Below are positions 26,698 through 37,033 of a stretch of DNA of 49,302 nucleotides, piece after piece. Positions within the stretch are counted from its first letter, which is position 1. Each line of letters starts with the position of its first letter. The notes below the pieces were generated by a model. That model saw only the letters and a list, made by a program, of their open reading frames with translations. It was not told the origin of the DNA and ran no database searches. The stretch is from assembly GCA_945864225.1 (NCBI GenBank), contig CAMBAL010000011.1:1-49302 (forward strand). Direction: 5' to 3'. The translations under genes were made by a program, and so were the position numbers. Source of the stretch: an uncultured Blautia sp. GTDB taxonomy: Bacteria; Bacillota; Clostridia; Lachnospirales; Lachnospiraceae.

Positions 26698-26785
26698 AAT
26701 AGAACTGATGTTTACTATTAGAAAGATAGAAAAGTTCCGGACAACAGATATGTCCATAGGATTGAAAGAAAGGAAATGTAACAGC

Positions 26786-28711
26786 ATGGCAAAAAAGGAA
26801 ACTTATGATGCAGGCAGTATCTCTGTTCTGGAAGGTCTGGAGGCGGTCCGCAAGCGCCCCGGTATGTATATCGGAAGCGTGTCACGGAAAGGTCTGAATC
26901 ATTTGATATATGAAATTGTTGACAATGCAGTGGATGAACATCTGGCAGGGTACTGCGACCGGATCCATGTGGTTCTGGAGAAGGACGGTTCCTGTACCGT
27001 AGATGACAACGGCCGAGGAATTCCTGTGGACATGCATGAGAAAGGGGTTTCCGCAGAGCGGCTGGTTTTTACCACACTTCATGCGGGAGGCAAGTTTGAC
27101 AACTCTGCCTATAAGACCAGCGGAGGACTGCATGGAGTGGGTTCTTCTGTAGTAAATGCCCTTTCCACGTACCTGGATATCAAGATCAGCCGTGATGGAT
27201 ATATCCATCATGATTATTATGAACGGGGTGTACCGGCACTGGAACTGGAAGATGGTCTTCTGCCGAAGCTCGGCCGGACAAAAGCCACCGGAACCTGTAT
27301 CAATTTCCTGCCGGATCCGGAAATATTCGAAAAGACCCGTTTTTCCGCAACAGAGGTAAAAAGCAGGCTTCATGAAACGGCTTATCTGAATCCGGATCTG
27401 ACCATTCTGTTTGAAGATCTGAGAGGGGAAACACCGGAGAAAATCGAATACCATGAACCGGATGGAATCATTGGTTTTATCAAAGACCTGAATCAGAATA
27501 CGGAAGCACTTCATGAGCCTGTGTACTTTAAGGGAGAATCCGAAGGTATCCAGGTAGAAGTGGCTTTTCAGTTTACCAATGAATTTCGGGAAAATGTACT
27601 GGGATTCTGTAATAATATTTATAATGCAGAAGGTGGTACCCATCTGACCGGTTTCAAAACGACGTTCACAGCGGTTATGAATACCTATGCCAGAGAAATC
27701 GGAGTACTGAAGGAAAAAGATTCGAATTTTACAGGTGCAGATATCCGAAACGGTATGACAGCAGTTGTTTCTATCAAACATCCTACACCGCGGTTTGAGG
27801 GTCAGACCAAGACAAAGCTGGACAATCAGGATGCGGCCAAGGCTGCCGGCAAGGTAGTGGGAGAGCAGATGGTACTCTATTTTGACCGTAATCTGGAAAC
27901 GTTGAAAACCATTCTTTCCTGTGCGGAAAAAGCAGCAAAAATCCGGAAAACAGAGGAACGTGCAAAAACCAATCTTCTGACGAAGCAGAAATATTCCTTT
28001 GACTCCAATGGCAAGCTTGCCAACTGTGAGAAGAAAGATCCTTCTCAGTGTGAAATCTTTATCGTGGAGGGAGACTCTGCGGGAGGTTCCGCCAAGACTG
28101 CGAGAAACCGCAATTATCAGGCAATCCTTCCGATCAGGGGCAAGATCCTGAATGTTGAGAAAGCTTCCATAGATAAGATTCTCGCGAATGCGGAAATCAA
28201 GACGATGATCAATGCTTTTGGATGCGGATTTTCCGAGGGATACGGGAATGATTTTGACATATCCAAACTGCGCTATGATAAGATTGTGATCATGGCCGAT
28301 GCCGATGTGGACGGCGCGCATATTTCCACCCTTCTTCTGACGCTGTTTTACCGTTTCATGCCAGAGTTGATTTATGAGGGCCATGTGTATATCGCTATGC
28401 CTCCTCTTTACAAAGTTATGCCGAAGAAAGGCGCAGAAGAGTACCTTTATGATGATAAAGCACTGGAAAAATACCGTCGTACCCATAAGCCGGGCTCTTT
28501 TACCCTGCAGCGATACAAAGGTCTTGGAGAAATGGATGCGGAGCAGTTATGGGAGACGACACTGAATCCGGAGACCCGTATGATGAAGCGGGTGGAAATC
28601 GAAGATGCGCGTCTGGCTTCCAGCGTGACAGAAATTCTGATGGGAAGTGAGGTACCTCCAAGGAAGAATTTCATCTACGAGCATGCGAGAGACGCAGAAC
28701 TGGATATCTGA
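26786..28711 (+). CDS. parE: Type IIA topoisomerase subunit B (ParE/GyrB), probably topoisomerase IV
   Basis: ATPase subunit of a type IIA topoisomerase. The GHKL ATP site shows EIVDNAVDE, DNGRGIPVD and GLHGVGSSVVNALS. The transducer domain follows, then the Toprim domain with EGDSAGGSAK and the metal-binding DADVDGAH. The C-terminal PPLYKV...QRYKGLGEMD segment completes it. I start at MAKKETYDAG, the family start; the ribosome site (AAAGGAAA) is rather far, and an in-frame ATG 12 codons earlier exists. At 641 residues it matches short Gram-positive GyrB/ParE. Some motifs (QAILPIRGKILNVEKA) look GyrB-like. The ParE call rests on the partner subunit, which lacks a GyrA box. A canonical gyrBA pair would be expected near dnaA, outside the window. 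Confidence 0.72.
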   Translation: MAKKETYDAGSISVLEGLEAVRKRPGMYIGSVSRKGLNHLIYEIVDNAVDEHLAGYCDRIHVVLEKDGSCTVDDNGRGIPVDMHEKGVSAERLVFTTLHAGGKFDNSAYKTSGGLHGVGSSVVNALSTYLDIKISRDGYIHHDYYERGVPALELEDGLLPKLGRTKATGTCINFLPDPEIFEKTRFSATEVKSRLHETAYLNPDLTILFEDLRGETPEKIEYHEPDGIIGFIKDLNQNTEALHEPVYFKGESEGIQVEVAFQFTNEFRENVLGFCNNIYNAEGGTHLTGFKTTFTAVMNTYAREIGVLKEKDSNFTGADIRNGMTAVVSIKHPTPRFEGQTKTKLDNQDAAKAAGKVVGEQMVLYFDRNLETLKTILSCAEKAAKIRKTEERAKTNLLTKQKYSFDSNGKLANCEKKDPSQCEIFIVEGDSAGGSAKTARNRNYQAILPIRGKILNVEKASIDKILANAEIKTMINAFGCGFSEGYGNDFDISKLRYDKIVIMADADVDGAHISTLLLTLFYRFMPELIYEGHVYIAMPPLYKVMPKKGAEEYLYDDKALEKYRRTHKPGSFTLQRYKGLGEMDAEQLWETTLNPETRMMKRVEIEDARLASSVTEILMGSEVPPRKNFIYEHARDAELDI

Positions 28712-28760
28712 CAGTTATCTGTCCGAATGAAATGATGTATCAGGAACGGAAAGGAACAAT

Positions 28761-31007
28761 ATGGAAACAAAACAGGAAAATATCATCCGTACCGATTATG
28801 CGGAGGTCATGCAGAAATCCTATATTGACTATGCCATGAGCGTAATTATTTCCCGTGCTCTGCCGGATGTGCGGGACGGGCTGAAGCCGGTACAGAGAAG
28901 AACGTTATATGATATGTATGAGCTGGGCATCCGGTATGACCGCCCGTATCGTAAATGCGCCCGTATCGTAGGTGATACCATGGGTAAATATCATCCCCAC
29001 GGTGACAGCTCGATTTATGAAGCCCTTGTGGTCATGGCTCAGGATTTCAAAAAAGGAAAGACCTTGGTGGACGGGCACGGAAACTTTGGCTCCATTGAAG
29101 GAGATGGTGCCGCTGCCATGCGATATACAGAGGCACGTCTGGAGAAACTGACTCAGGAAGTATTTCTGGGAGATCTGGATAAAGATGTTGTAGATTTCAT
29201 GCCAAATTTTGATGAGACGGAGAAAGAACCGGTGGTTCTTCCTGTGCGGATTCCCAATATTCTGGTAAATGGTGCGGACGGAATTGCCGTTGGTATGGCG
29301 ACCAGTATTCCGCCTCACAATCTGGGGGAAGTCATCGATGCGGTCAAAGCATATATGAAAGACAGCAATATCAGTGTGAAAGGTCTGATGCGCTATATCA
29401 AGGGACCTGATTTTCCTACCGGCGGGATTGTGGTCAACAAAGATGACCTCAGAAATATTTACGAGACAGGTACCGGAAAGATCCGTCTCAGAGGCCGGGT
29501 GGAAGTGGAAAAATTAAAAGGCGGCAGACAGCAGCTGGTGATTACGGAAATTCCCTACACCATGCTTGGTGCCAATATCGGTAAATTCCTGAATGATGTG
29601 GCAGGTCTGGTGGAAACGAAAAAGACGACCGACATCGTGGATATTTCCAATCAGTCATCCAAAGAAGGAATCCGTATTGTACTGGAACTGAAAAAAGACA
29701 CAGATGTGGAAAACCTTACGAATATGCTGTATAAAAAGACCCGGCTGGAGGATACCTTCGGTGTCAACATGCTGGCTGTTGCGGACGGAAGGCCGGAAAC
29801 GCTGAGTCTGAAACAGATTATCGAACATCATGTGGACTTTTTGTTTGAAGTGACGACCAGAAAATACAAAACACTTCTCGCAAAGGAACTGGAAAAAAAG
29901 GAAATCCAGGAAGGCCTGATCAAAGCGTGTGATGTAATCGACCTGATCATCGAAATCCTTCGCGGCAGCAAGAACCGGGAACAGGTGAAGAGATGTCTGG
30001 TTGACGGAATTACGGAAGGAATCCGTTTCCGGACAAAAGCAAGCGAAAAAGCCGCAAAGAATCTGCGGTTTTCTGAACGTCAGGCCAATGCGATCCTGGA
30101 AATGCGTCTCTACAAGTTGATCGGACTGGAGATCGAGGCTCTTCAGGCAGAGTATAGGGAAACGGTAAAAAATATCAACCTTTATCAGGATATTCTGGAT
30201 AATTATGATTCCATGTCAGCCGTGATCATGAAGGAACTGGATGATATTAAAAAGGAATATAATACCAGACGCCGTACATCTGTGGAGAATGCAGAAGAAG
30301 CGGTTTACGAAGAGAAGAAGATGGAAGAAATGGAAGTCTGCTTCCTCATGGACCGTTTTGGTTATATGAAACTGATCGACAAGACAGCATATGAGAGAAA
30401 TAAGGAAGCTGTCCACGGGGAAAATAAATATGTTTTCACCTGTATGAATACGGATAAAATCTGTATGTTTACAGATACCGGAAAAATGCATACCATAAAA
30501 GTTGCAGATATCCCGCTGGTACGTTTCCGCGACAAGGGAACTCCTGCGGATAATCTCAGTAATTATGACAGTACGCAGGAGCAGATGATTTATGTGGGAC
30601 CGATGGCACAGGTCAGCCGGTCTTCCCTGCTGTTTGTGACAGAAAGCTCCATGTGCAAGATTGTAGAGGGCACAGAATTTGATGTGGCAAAACGTACCAT
30701 TGCCGCTACGAAACTGGGAGACGGTGACCGTCTGATCTTTGTGGGAAATGCAGATGAGATGGAGCATGTGGTGCTTCAGAGCCGGAACGGCTGTTTCCTG
30801 CGGTTCCTGAAAAACGAAGTTCCGGTGAAGAAAAAAGGCGCGGTCGGTGTACGCGGAATGAAACTTGCAGAAGGAGATCTTCTGGAACATGCATATCTTC
30901 TGGAAGGACATCAGGAGTACGCGATTACCTATCATGAGAAGCAGTATTCATTGAATAAAGTGAAACTGGCAAAACGTGATACCAAAGGAACAAAACCGCG
31001 CATTTAG
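28761..31007 (+). CDS. parC: Type IIA topoisomerase subunit A (ParC/GyrA), probably topoisomerase IV
   Basis: DNA cleavage subunit. The catalytic tyrosine is Y122 in AAMRYTEARL. The quinolone-resistance region reads HPHGDSSIYEAL, with S83 and E87 in the drug-sensitive state by family numbering. The C-terminal beta-pinwheel begins about residue 510. The position where gyrases carry the GyrA box (QRRGGKG) reads AYERNKEAVHGENKY, so there is no recognisable GyrA box. By established knowledge this box is needed for DNA wrapping and supercoiling, hence the topoisomerase IV call. Its 748 residues are shorter than most GyrA. It starts 50 bp after the B-subunit gene. Confidence 0.75.
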   Translation: METKQENIIRTDYAEVMQKSYIDYAMSVIISRALPDVRDGLKPVQRRTLYDMYELGIRYDRPYRKCARIVGDTMGKYHPHGDSSIYEALVVMAQDFKKGKTLVDGHGNFGSIEGDGAAAMRYTEARLEKLTQEVFLGDLDKDVVDFMPNFDETEKEPVVLPVRIPNILVNGADGIAVGMATSIPPHNLGEVIDAVKAYMKDSNISVKGLMRYIKGPDFPTGGIVVNKDDLRNIYETGTGKIRLRGRVEVEKLKGGRQQLVITEIPYTMLGANIGKFLNDVAGLVETKKTTDIVDISNQSSKEGIRIVLELKKDTDVENLTNMLYKKTRLEDTFGVNMLAVADGRPETLSLKQIIEHHVDFLFEVTTRKYKTLLAKELEKKEIQEGLIKACDVIDLIIEILRGSKNREQVKRCLVDGITEGIRFRTKASEKAAKNLRFSERQANAILEMRLYKLIGLEIEALQAEYRETVKNINLYQDILDNYDSMSAVIMKELDDIKKEYNTRRRTSVENAEEAVYEEKKMEEMEVCFLMDRFGYMKLIDKTAYERNKEAVHGENKYVFTCMNTDKICMFTDTGKMHTIKVADIPLVRFRDKGTPADNLSNYDSTQEQMIYVGPMAQVSRSSLLFVTESSMCKIVEGTEFDVAKRTIAATKLGDGDRLIFVGNADEMEHVVLQSRNGCFLRFLKNEVPVKKKGAVGVRGMKLAEGDLLEHAYLLEGHQEYAITYHEKQYSLNKVKLAKRDTKGTKPRI

Positions 31008-31025
31008 CACATCGAAAAAAATCCC

Positions 31026-31054
31026 TTGATTTTCTGAAATGATAGTGTTAGAAT
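31026..31054 (+). promoter_or_regulatory. Promoter of the rimP-nusA-infB operon
   Basis: TTGATT and TAGAAT are spaced by 17 bp. It lies between the topoisomerase A gene and the leader hairpin. Confidence 0.6.
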
Positions 31055-31082
31055 GTAGGAAACTGGATGATGGATAGCATGA

Positions 31083-31106
31083 GAGTGGGCTTCGGTCCAC
31101 TCTTTT
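31083..31106 (+). terminator. Leader hairpin / attenuator before rimP
   Basis: GAGTGGg and tCCACTC close a CUUCGG-type loop, followed by TTTT. It stands about 20 nt after the predicted transcription start and about 40 nt before rimP, so it lies inside the leader and could attenuate the operon. It could equally be the terminator of the topoisomerase genes. Confidence 0.65.
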
Positions 31107-31143
31107 ATGTGTAATCCGAAATTTTGAAAGGAAGGTGGGTATT

Positions 31144-31608
31144 ATGAGCAGGCGCGAAGAATACGAGCAGAGAGCAGAAGCCCTGCTGACTCCTATTGTG
31201 GACGCCAACGGATTTGAACTGGTGGATGTGGAATATGTCAAGGAAGCCGGAGAATGGTATCTCAGAGGCTACATTGATAAACCCGGCGGAATCACGGTAA
31301 ATGACTGTGAGACTGTCAGCCGCGCGTTCAGTGACAAACTGGATGAGGAAGATTTCATCGACGAAAGCTACATTATGGAGATCAGTTCTCCGGGACTTGA
31401 CAGACCTTTGAAGAAAGAGAAGGATTTTGTAAGAAGCATGGGAAAACTGATAGAGATCCGTACCTACCGTCCGATCGAAAAACAAAAGGAGTTCTGCGGA
31501 GTTCTGACCGCATATGATAGTAACAGTGTTACAATTGACGAGGACGGCACCGAGCGTACTTTTGACAAAAAAGAAATCGCACTGATCCGTCTGGCGATCG
31601 AGTTCTAG
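31144..31608 (+). CDS. rimP: Ribosome maturation factor RimP
   Basis: Needed for 30S subunit assembly. The N-terminal alpha/beta domain (ELVDVEYVKEAGEWYLRGYID) and the SSPGLDRPLKKEKDF motif are typical. A C-terminal Sm-like barrel ends the protein. I chose MSRREEYEQ; the in-frame GTG three codons earlier lies inside the GGAAGGTGGG ribosome site. It is the first gene of the conserved rimP-nusA-rnpM-ylxQ-infB operon; nusA begins about 30 bp later. Confidence 0.95.
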   Translation: MSRREEYEQRAEALLTPIVDANGFELVDVEYVKEAGEWYLRGYIDKPGGITVNDCETVSRAFSDKLDEEDFIDESYIMEISSPGLDRPLKKEKDFVRSMGKLIEIRTYRPIEKQKEFCGVLTAYDSNSVTIDEDGTERTFDKKEIALIRLAIEF

Positions 31609-31638
31609 TAATTGACAAATCAGGAGGAAAAGAGAAAA

Positions 31639-32886
31639 ATGAACAAAGAGTTGATGGATGCGCTGAACATTCTGGAAAAAGAAAAAAACATCAGCAAAGA
31701 TACTCTGCTTGGTGCGATTGAACAGTCTTTGCTCCAGGCCTGCAAGAATCATTTCGGAAAAGCGGACAATGTACATGTTGCCATTAATCCGGAAACCTGT
31801 GATTTTAAGGTCATGGCAGACAGAACCGTTGTGGAGTATGCAGAGGATCCGGCTCTGGAGATCTCGCTGGTGGATGCCCAGAAGATCAATACCAGTGCAG
31901 AAATCGGTGATACCGTTCAGGTAGAGATCCATTCCAGGGAATTCGGAAGAATTGCAACCCAGAATGCAAAAAATGTGATCCTGCAGAAAATCCGTGAGGA
32001 AGAACGCAAGGTACTGTATGATCAGTATTACGGACAGGAAAAAGAAGTTGTGACCGGTATCGTTCAGCGCGTGATGGGCAAGAATGTCAGCATTAATCTT
32101 GGAAAGGCTGATGCGATCCTCAGTGAGAACGAACAGGTAAAAGGAGAGGAATTCAAACCTACCGAACGTATCAAAGTTTATATTCTGGAAGTAAAGGATA
32201 CCCCGAAAGGACCGAGAATCCTGGTTTCCAGAACTCATCCTGGCCTGGTGAAACGCCTGTTTGAATCAGAAGTTGCAGAAGTACAGTCCGGTATCGTGGA
32301 AATCAAGAGTATTGCCAGAGAAGCAGGTTCCCGTACAAAGATCGCTGTATGGAGCAACAATCCTGATGTAGATCCGGTTGGAGCCTGTGTAGGTAAAAAC
32401 GGGGAGCGTGTCGGCGTGATCGTCAATGAGCTTCGCGGAGAAAAGATCGATATCGTCAACTGGGATGAAAACCCGGCCATTCTGATCGAAAATGCGTTAA
32501 GTCCGGCCAAAGTCATTGCGGTAATGGCAGATCCGGATGAGAAAACAGCACTGGTAGTCGTTCCGGATTATCAGCTTTCCCTTGCAATCGGTAAGGAAGG
32601 ACAGAATGCCCGTCTGGCAGCCCGTCTGACCGGATTTAAGATCGATATCAAGAGTGAGACCAAGGCAAGAGAAGCCGGCGATCTTTACGATTATGAGGAT
32701 GATGACGAGTACTACGAAGATGAGGAAGAATACGGAGAAGACGCAGAATATGCGGAAGAATCCGATGAAATAGCAGAAACAGGTGAAGAAACGTCAGACG
32801 ATGGGGCAGAAGATGCTGTAACTGAACAAGACAGTGAAGAAGCTCCGGAGGAAGAACGTGAGGAGGCAGCAGCGGAAGAAGAATGA
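31639..32886 (+). CDS. nusA: Transcription termination/antitermination protein NusA
   Basis: Binds RNA polymerase and nascent RNA to control pausing, termination and antitermination. The N-terminal polymerase-binding domain covers about residues 1-125, S1 about 130-200, and KH1/KH2 about 200-345 ([27 protein letters not shown] and [23 protein letters not shown]). The last 65 residues are an Asp/Glu-rich disordered tail with a [15 protein letters not shown] type sequence. I chose [15 protein letters not shown] lies 11 bp upstream. Its stop overlaps the rnpM start (ATGA). Confidence 0.96.
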   Translation: MNKELMDALNILEKEKNISKDTLLGAIEQSLLQACKNHFGKADNVHVAINPETCDFKVMADRTVVEYAEDPALEISLVDAQKINTSAEIGDTVQVEIHSREFGRIATQNAKNVILQKIREEERKVLYDQYYGQEKEVVTGIVQRVMGKNVSINLGKADAILSENEQVKGEEFKPTERIKVYILEVKDTPKGPRILVSRTHPGLVKRLFESEVAEVQSGIVEIKSIAREAGSRTKIAVWSNNPDVDPVGACVGKNGERVGVIVNELRGEKIDIVNWDENPAILIENALSPAKVIAVMADPDEKTALVVVPDYQLSLAIGKEGQNARLAARLTGFKIDIKSETKAREAGDLYDYEDDDEYYEDEEEYGEDAEYAEESDEIAETGEETSDDGAEDAVTEQDSEEAPEEEREEAAAEEE

Positions 32887-33158
32887 AAACAAAAAGTAAG
32901 ATTCCCATGCGCCAGTGCACCGGCTGCAGGGAAATGAAAAGCAAAAAAGAAATGATCCGTGTTCTGAAAACTGCAGAGGATGAAATTATCCTGGATTCCA
33001 CCGGTAAGAAGAACGGTAGGGGAGCTTACCTGTGTTTTTCTATGGACTGCCTTGAAAAAGCAATCAAAAGTCATGGTCTGGAACGTTCGCTGAAAGCTTC
33101 GATTCCGGAGGAAGTTTATCAGAACCTGAAAAAGGAGTTTGAAGCGATTGAAAAATAA
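32883..33158 (+). CDS. rnpM: RNase P modulator RnpM (YlxR, DUF448)
   Basis: A 91-residue basic RNA-binding protein. The family signature is IPMRQCTGCREMKSKKEMIRV near the N-terminus, then GRGAYLC. The B. subtilis homologue YlxR has been shown to bind RNase P RNA and modulate it, hence the name RnpM. It overlaps nusA by 4 bp. rnpB, its presumed target, is in the same window. Confidence 0.93.
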   Translation: MKTKSKIPMRQCTGCREMKSKKEMIRVLKTAEDEIILDSTGKKNGRGAYLCFSMDCLEKAIKSHGLERSLKASIPEEVYQNLKKEFEAIEK

Positions 33159-33462
33159 TAAGGTTTTGTCACTGGTAGGCCTCGCAACAAAAGCCGGAAA
33201 GACGGTCAGCGGAGAATTTTCCACTGAGAAATCTGTCAAAACAGGAAAAGGCTTCCTAGTGCTGGTTGCCGACGATGCCTCCATGAATACGAAAAAGAAA
33301 TTTCGGAATATGTGTGAGTATTATGAAGTGCCGATCTATTTTTTTTCAGATAAAGAAGGTCTGGGAAAAGCCATGGGAAAAGAATTCCGTGCCAGCCTTG
33401 CTGTACAGGACGAGAATTTTGCGAAAGCAATCAGAAAGGAACTGGAGCAGGAGCAGGCATAA
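33148..33462 (+). CDS. ylxQ: L7Ae-family RNA-binding protein YlxQ
   Basis: A 104-residue kink-turn-binding protein of the L7Ae/L30e/S12e family: KVLSLVGLATKAGKTVSGEFS at the N-terminus and FLVLVADDASMNTKKKF in the middle. I chose TTG at MKNNKV because AAAGGAG lies 10 bp before it; an earlier TTG is too close to that site. The start lies inside rnpM, so translation is coupled. The role in ribosome biology is probable but not fixed. Confidence 0.87.
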   Translation: MKNNKVLSLVGLATKAGKTVSGEFSTEKSVKTGKGFLVLVADDASMNTKKKFRNMCEYYEVPIYFFSDKEGLGKAMGKEFRASLAVQDENFAKAIRKELEQEQA

Positions 33463-33474
33463 GGAGGTAGAGAA

Positions 33475-36400
33475 ATGGCTGGGATCAGAGTGCATGAGAT
33501 TGCCCGGCAGCTGGGCAGACAGAATAGAGAGGTCATGGAACTATTACAGAAACATGGGATCACTGTCAAAAGTCATATGACGATGGTGGATGAATCTCAT
33601 ATTACAATGCTGAAAGAAAAATTTGAAAAGATGGGAAAGGAGCATATTGCCAACGTGGATACTTCCAAAGAAGAAAAGATGGTAAACATGAAGCCGGAAG
33701 CTGAGAAAGCAGAGGCTCCTAAAAAGAAAAAAAATATTATTCGTGTATATCACGCTCAGAATGCAAGCGACGGAGGAAAGAACAGAACAAGAAAGCCGGG
33801 GGCTGAAAGAAAACCGTCTCAGAGACCGCAGGGAGCACCTGCACAGGGACAGAAAGCTCAGGGAACTGCTTCTCAGACACAGAAAAATCAGGCAGAAGCA
33901 CAGAGTCAGAAACCTCAGACTGCAGTAACTCAGAATCAGAAGCCTCAGACTGCAGTACCGCAGAGTCAGAAACCGCAGGCAGCAGCTGAAAAACCGCAGA
34001 AAGCTGCAGAAACCAGAACTCCCGCAGAGCAGCAGAATGCTTCCGCTGTACAGCCGAAGCCGGCAGCACCTGCAGCAGAGAAGCCGAAGACACCGGAGGT
34101 AAAAGCAGCAGAAACTGCAGTACCGTCAGCACAGAATGCTTCCAGACCGGCACAGCAGGCACCGGCAGGTACACGTCTTCAGCAGACGCGTACAAATAAC
34201 AGAGATAACCGGGAAGCGAGAGAACCGCGTGAGAACAGAGACAACCGGGATTTCCGCGAGAGACGCGACAATCGTGATAACCGCGCTCCAAGAGATGCAC
34301 GCAGCAATGACAGAAGACCGGGAGACCGGAACAGCCAGAATCGAAACGGCCAGGACCGTCCGCAGAGAAATAATGACGGTCAGAATCGTTCGTTCAGAAA
34401 CAATGATGGTCAGAATCGTTCCTTCCGACAGGGAGAGAACAATGGAAACCGCGGACCGAGACCACAGGGACGTCCGCAGGGCGCTCAGGAACGTTCAGAA
34501 GGAAGAAATGACAGCGGAAGATTCGGCGGCAGCCAGAACCGTCCGGGCCAGAACCGCGGCGGTCAGCGTCAGAACACCAGAAAGAATGATAATGAAGCAG
34601 TATTTGCTCCGGAGCTGACCAAAACATCCAAGGACAGCAAGAGAGAAAGAGACAGAGAAAACAAAAACAAGAAAAAAGATTTTGATAAAACCTCCAATAT
34701 GGGACACCGTCCGAATCAGAATGGCCGCAAGACCGGAGTGAAACTGCCGAAGGCATTGCAGAAACCGGTTCCTCAGCCAAAACAGGAGGAGAAGAAGCCG
34801 GAAGTAAAAGAAATTGTCCTTCCGGAGAAAATGACCATCCGTGAGCTTGCAGAAGCGATGAAAATGCAGCCGTCTGCAATTGTTAAGAAACTCTTCATGC
34901 AGGGTATTATGGTTACTGTGAACCATGAGATCGATTTTGAAAAAGCTCAGGAAATCGCACTGGAATATGACATCATTGCAGAACAGGAAGAAAAGGTGGA
35001 TGTAATCGAAGAGCTTCTGAAAGAAGACGAGGAAGATGAAGAAACAATGATTTCAAGACCGCCTGTAGTCTGCGTTATGGGACACGTTGACCATGGTAAG
35101 ACTTCCCTTCTGGATGCCATCCGTAATACCAATGTTACCAGAGGTGAGGCCGGCGGTATTACCCAGCACATCGGTGCTTATGTGGTAAATATCAACGGAC
35201 AGAAGATCACATTCCTGGATACACCAGGACATGAGGCATTTACTGCAATGCGTATGCGCGGTGCCAATGCGACAGATATCGCAGTACTTGTAGTTGCAGC
35301 GGATGATGGTGTTATGCCGCAGACGGTAGAAGCAATCAGCCATGCCAAAGCAGCAGGTGTGGAAATCATCGTTGCCATCAATAAGATCGATAAACCAAGT
35401 GCAAACATCGAACGTGTAAAACAGGAACTTTCCGAATATGAACTGATTCCGGAAGACTGGGGAGGAAGCACGGTATTTGTACCGGTATCTGCACATACCG
35501 GAGAAGGAATCGAGACTCTTCTGGAAATGATCCTTCTTACTGCTGAAGTTGCAGAACTGAAGGCAAACCCGGATCGTGCCGCAAGAGGTCTTGTCATCGA
35601 AGCTCAGCTTGATAAAGGAAAAGGTCCGGTTGCAACCATTCTGGTTCAGAAAGGTACTCTTCATGTGGGCGATTTCATTGCAGCAGGCGCATGCAGCGGT
35701 AAAGTACGTGCGATGATGGATGATAAGGGACGCCGTGTGAAAGAGGCAGGTCCGTCTACTCCGGTAGAGATTCTGGGTCTTGGCGATGTTCCGAATGCCG
35801 GTGAGATCATTATGTCCTTTGACAGTGACAAAGAGGCCAAGAACTTTGCAGGTGCATTCGTATCTGAGAATAAGAACCGTCTTCTGGAGGAAACCAAGGG
35901 CAAACTGTCTTTGGATAACCTGTTTGACCAGATTCAGGCCAGCGATCTGAAAGAACTTCCGATCATTGTAAAAGCGGATGTACAGGGTTCTGTGGAAGCA
36001 GTAAAACAGAGTCTTGTGAAGCTGTCCAATGAAGAAGTGGTTGTCAGAGTCATCCATGGAGGCGTTGGTGCCATCAATGAATCGGACGTTTCTCTGGCAG
36101 CAACCTCCAATGCGATCATTATTGGATTTAATGTACGTCCGGACGCAATGGCAAAACAGCTTGCAGAGCAGGAAGGCGTAGATCTGCGTCTGTACAAAGT
36201 CATTTATCAGGCAATCGAAGATGTGGAATCTGCAATGAAAGGTATGCTGGATCCGGTATTTGAAGAAAAAGTCATCGGTCATGCAGAAGTACGTCAGCTG
36301 TTTAAGGCATCCGGTGTGGGAACGATTGCAGGAAGTTATATTCTGGATGGTGTATTCCAGAGAAACTGCAAGGTTCGTATTTCCAGAGAAGGCGAACAGA

Positions 36401-36555
36401 TCTTTGAAGGTGAACTTGGCTCTTTGAAGAGATTCAAGGATGATGTGAAAGAAGTGAAGGCAGGCTATGAATGTGGTCTTGTATTTGCCGGATTTAATGA
36501 TGTAAAAGAAGAAGATAAGGTAGAAGCCTATATTATGGTAGAAGTACCAAGATAG
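33475..36555 (+). CDS. infB: Translation initiation factor IF-2
   Basis: A GTPase that brings initiator tRNA to the 30S subunit. A small N-terminal domain ([24 protein letters not shown]) is followed by a very long low-complexity region, about residues 85-440. It has Gln/Pro/Ala repeats of the QNQKPQTA type, then an Arg/Asn/Asp/Gly-rich stretch with RDNR units. A second IF2N domain precedes the G domain: G1 GHVDHGKT from residue 536, DTPGHEAF, and NKIDKP. Domains II, III and the fMet-tRNA-binding domain end the protein. 1026 residues is long for the family because of the linker. AAGGAGGT lies upstream. Confidence 0.97.
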   Translation: MAGIRVHEIARQLGRQNREVMELLQKHGITVKSHMTMVDESHITMLKEKFEKMGKEHIANVDTSKEEKMVNMKPEAEKAEAPKKKKNIIRVYHAQNASDGGKNRTRKPGAERKPSQRPQGAPAQGQKAQGTASQTQKNQAEAQSQKPQTAVTQNQKPQTAVPQSQKPQAAAEKPQKAAETRTPAEQQNASAVQPKPAAPAAEKPKTPEVKAAETAVPSAQNASRPAQQAPAGTRLQQTRTNNRDNREAREPRENRDNRDFRERRDNRDNRAPRDARSNDRRPGDRNSQNRNGQDRPQRNNDGQNRSFRNNDGQNRSFRQGENNGNRGPRPQGRPQGAQERSEGRNDSGRFGGSQNRPGQNRGGQRQNTRKNDNEAVFAPELTKTSKDSKRERDRENKNKKKDFDKTSNMGHRPNQNGRKTGVKLPKALQKPVPQPKQEEKKPEVKEIVLPEKMTIRELAEAMKMQPSAIVKKLFMQGIMVTVNHEIDFEKAQEIALEYDIIAEQEEKVDVIEELLKEDEEDEETMISRPPVVCVMGHVDHGKTSLLDAIRNTNVTRGEAGGITQHIGAYVVNINGQKITFLDTPGHEAFTAMRMRGANATDIAVLVVAADDGVMPQTVEAISHAKAAGVEIIVAINKIDKPSANIERVKQELSEYELIPEDWGGSTVFVPVSAHTGEGIETLLEMILLTAEVAELKANPDRAARGLVIEAQLDKGKGPVATILVQKGTLHVGDFIAAGACSGKVRAMMDDKGRRVKEAGPSTPVEILGLGDVPNAGEIIMSFDSDKEAKNFAGAFVSENKNRLLEETKGKLSLDNLFDQIQASDLKELPIIVKADVQGSVEAVKQSLVKLSNEEVVVRVIHGGVGAINESDVSLAATSNAIIIGFNVRPDAMAKQLAEQEGVDLRLYKVIYQAIEDVESAMKGMLDPVFEEKVIGHAEVRQLFKASGVGTIAGSYILDGVFQRNCKVRISREGEQIFEGELGSLKRFKDDVKEVKAGYECGLVFAGFNDVKEEDKVEAYIMVEVPR

Positions 36556-36578
36556 AATACCGACAGGAGTGAGACTGA

Positions 36579-36977
36579 ATGAGAAAAAACAGCATTAAGA
36601 ATACGCGTATCAATGGAGAAGTTCAGAAAGAATTGAGTTCCATTATCCGCGGTGAGATTAAGGACCCGCGCATTCATCCCATGACTTCCGTTATGTCTGT
36701 GGAAGTGGCGCCGGATCTGAAAACATGCAAAGCTTATATCAGTGTTCTCGGCACCCAGGAAGCAAAGGAGAATACCATCCGGGGACTTTCCAGTGCAGAA
36801 GGTTATATCCGCCGTCAGCTCGCCAGAAATCTGAATCTGCGGAATACACCGGAAATTCGTTTTATTCTGGATGAATCGATTGAATATGGTGTGAATATGT
36901 CAAAACTCATAGATGATGTGAACAGAAAGGATGCGTCCGCAAAAGAAGCGGCCGAGGCAGAAGAGGAACAGGAATAA
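36579..36977 (+). CDS. rbfA: Ribosome-binding factor A
   Basis: A cold-shock 30S maturation factor with a KH-like fold. Family segments are ELSSIIRGEIKDPRI, VEVAPDLKTCKAYISVLG and PEIRFILDESIEYG. Residues after about 118 form an acidic Glu/Ala tail. It starts 23 bp after infB with a GGAG site. Confidence 0.95.
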   Translation: MRKNSIKNTRINGEVQKELSSIIRGEIKDPRIHPMTSVMSVEVAPDLKTCKAYISVLGTQEAKENTIRGLSSAEGYIRRQLARNLNLRNTPEIRFILDESIEYGVNMSKLIDDVNRKDASAKEAAEAEEEQE

Positions 36978-37033
36978 AATTTCCTGTTCTCCTGTCTGCA
37001 GCGCATCTGCTGCGGGAAGCATGGGAGGTAAGC

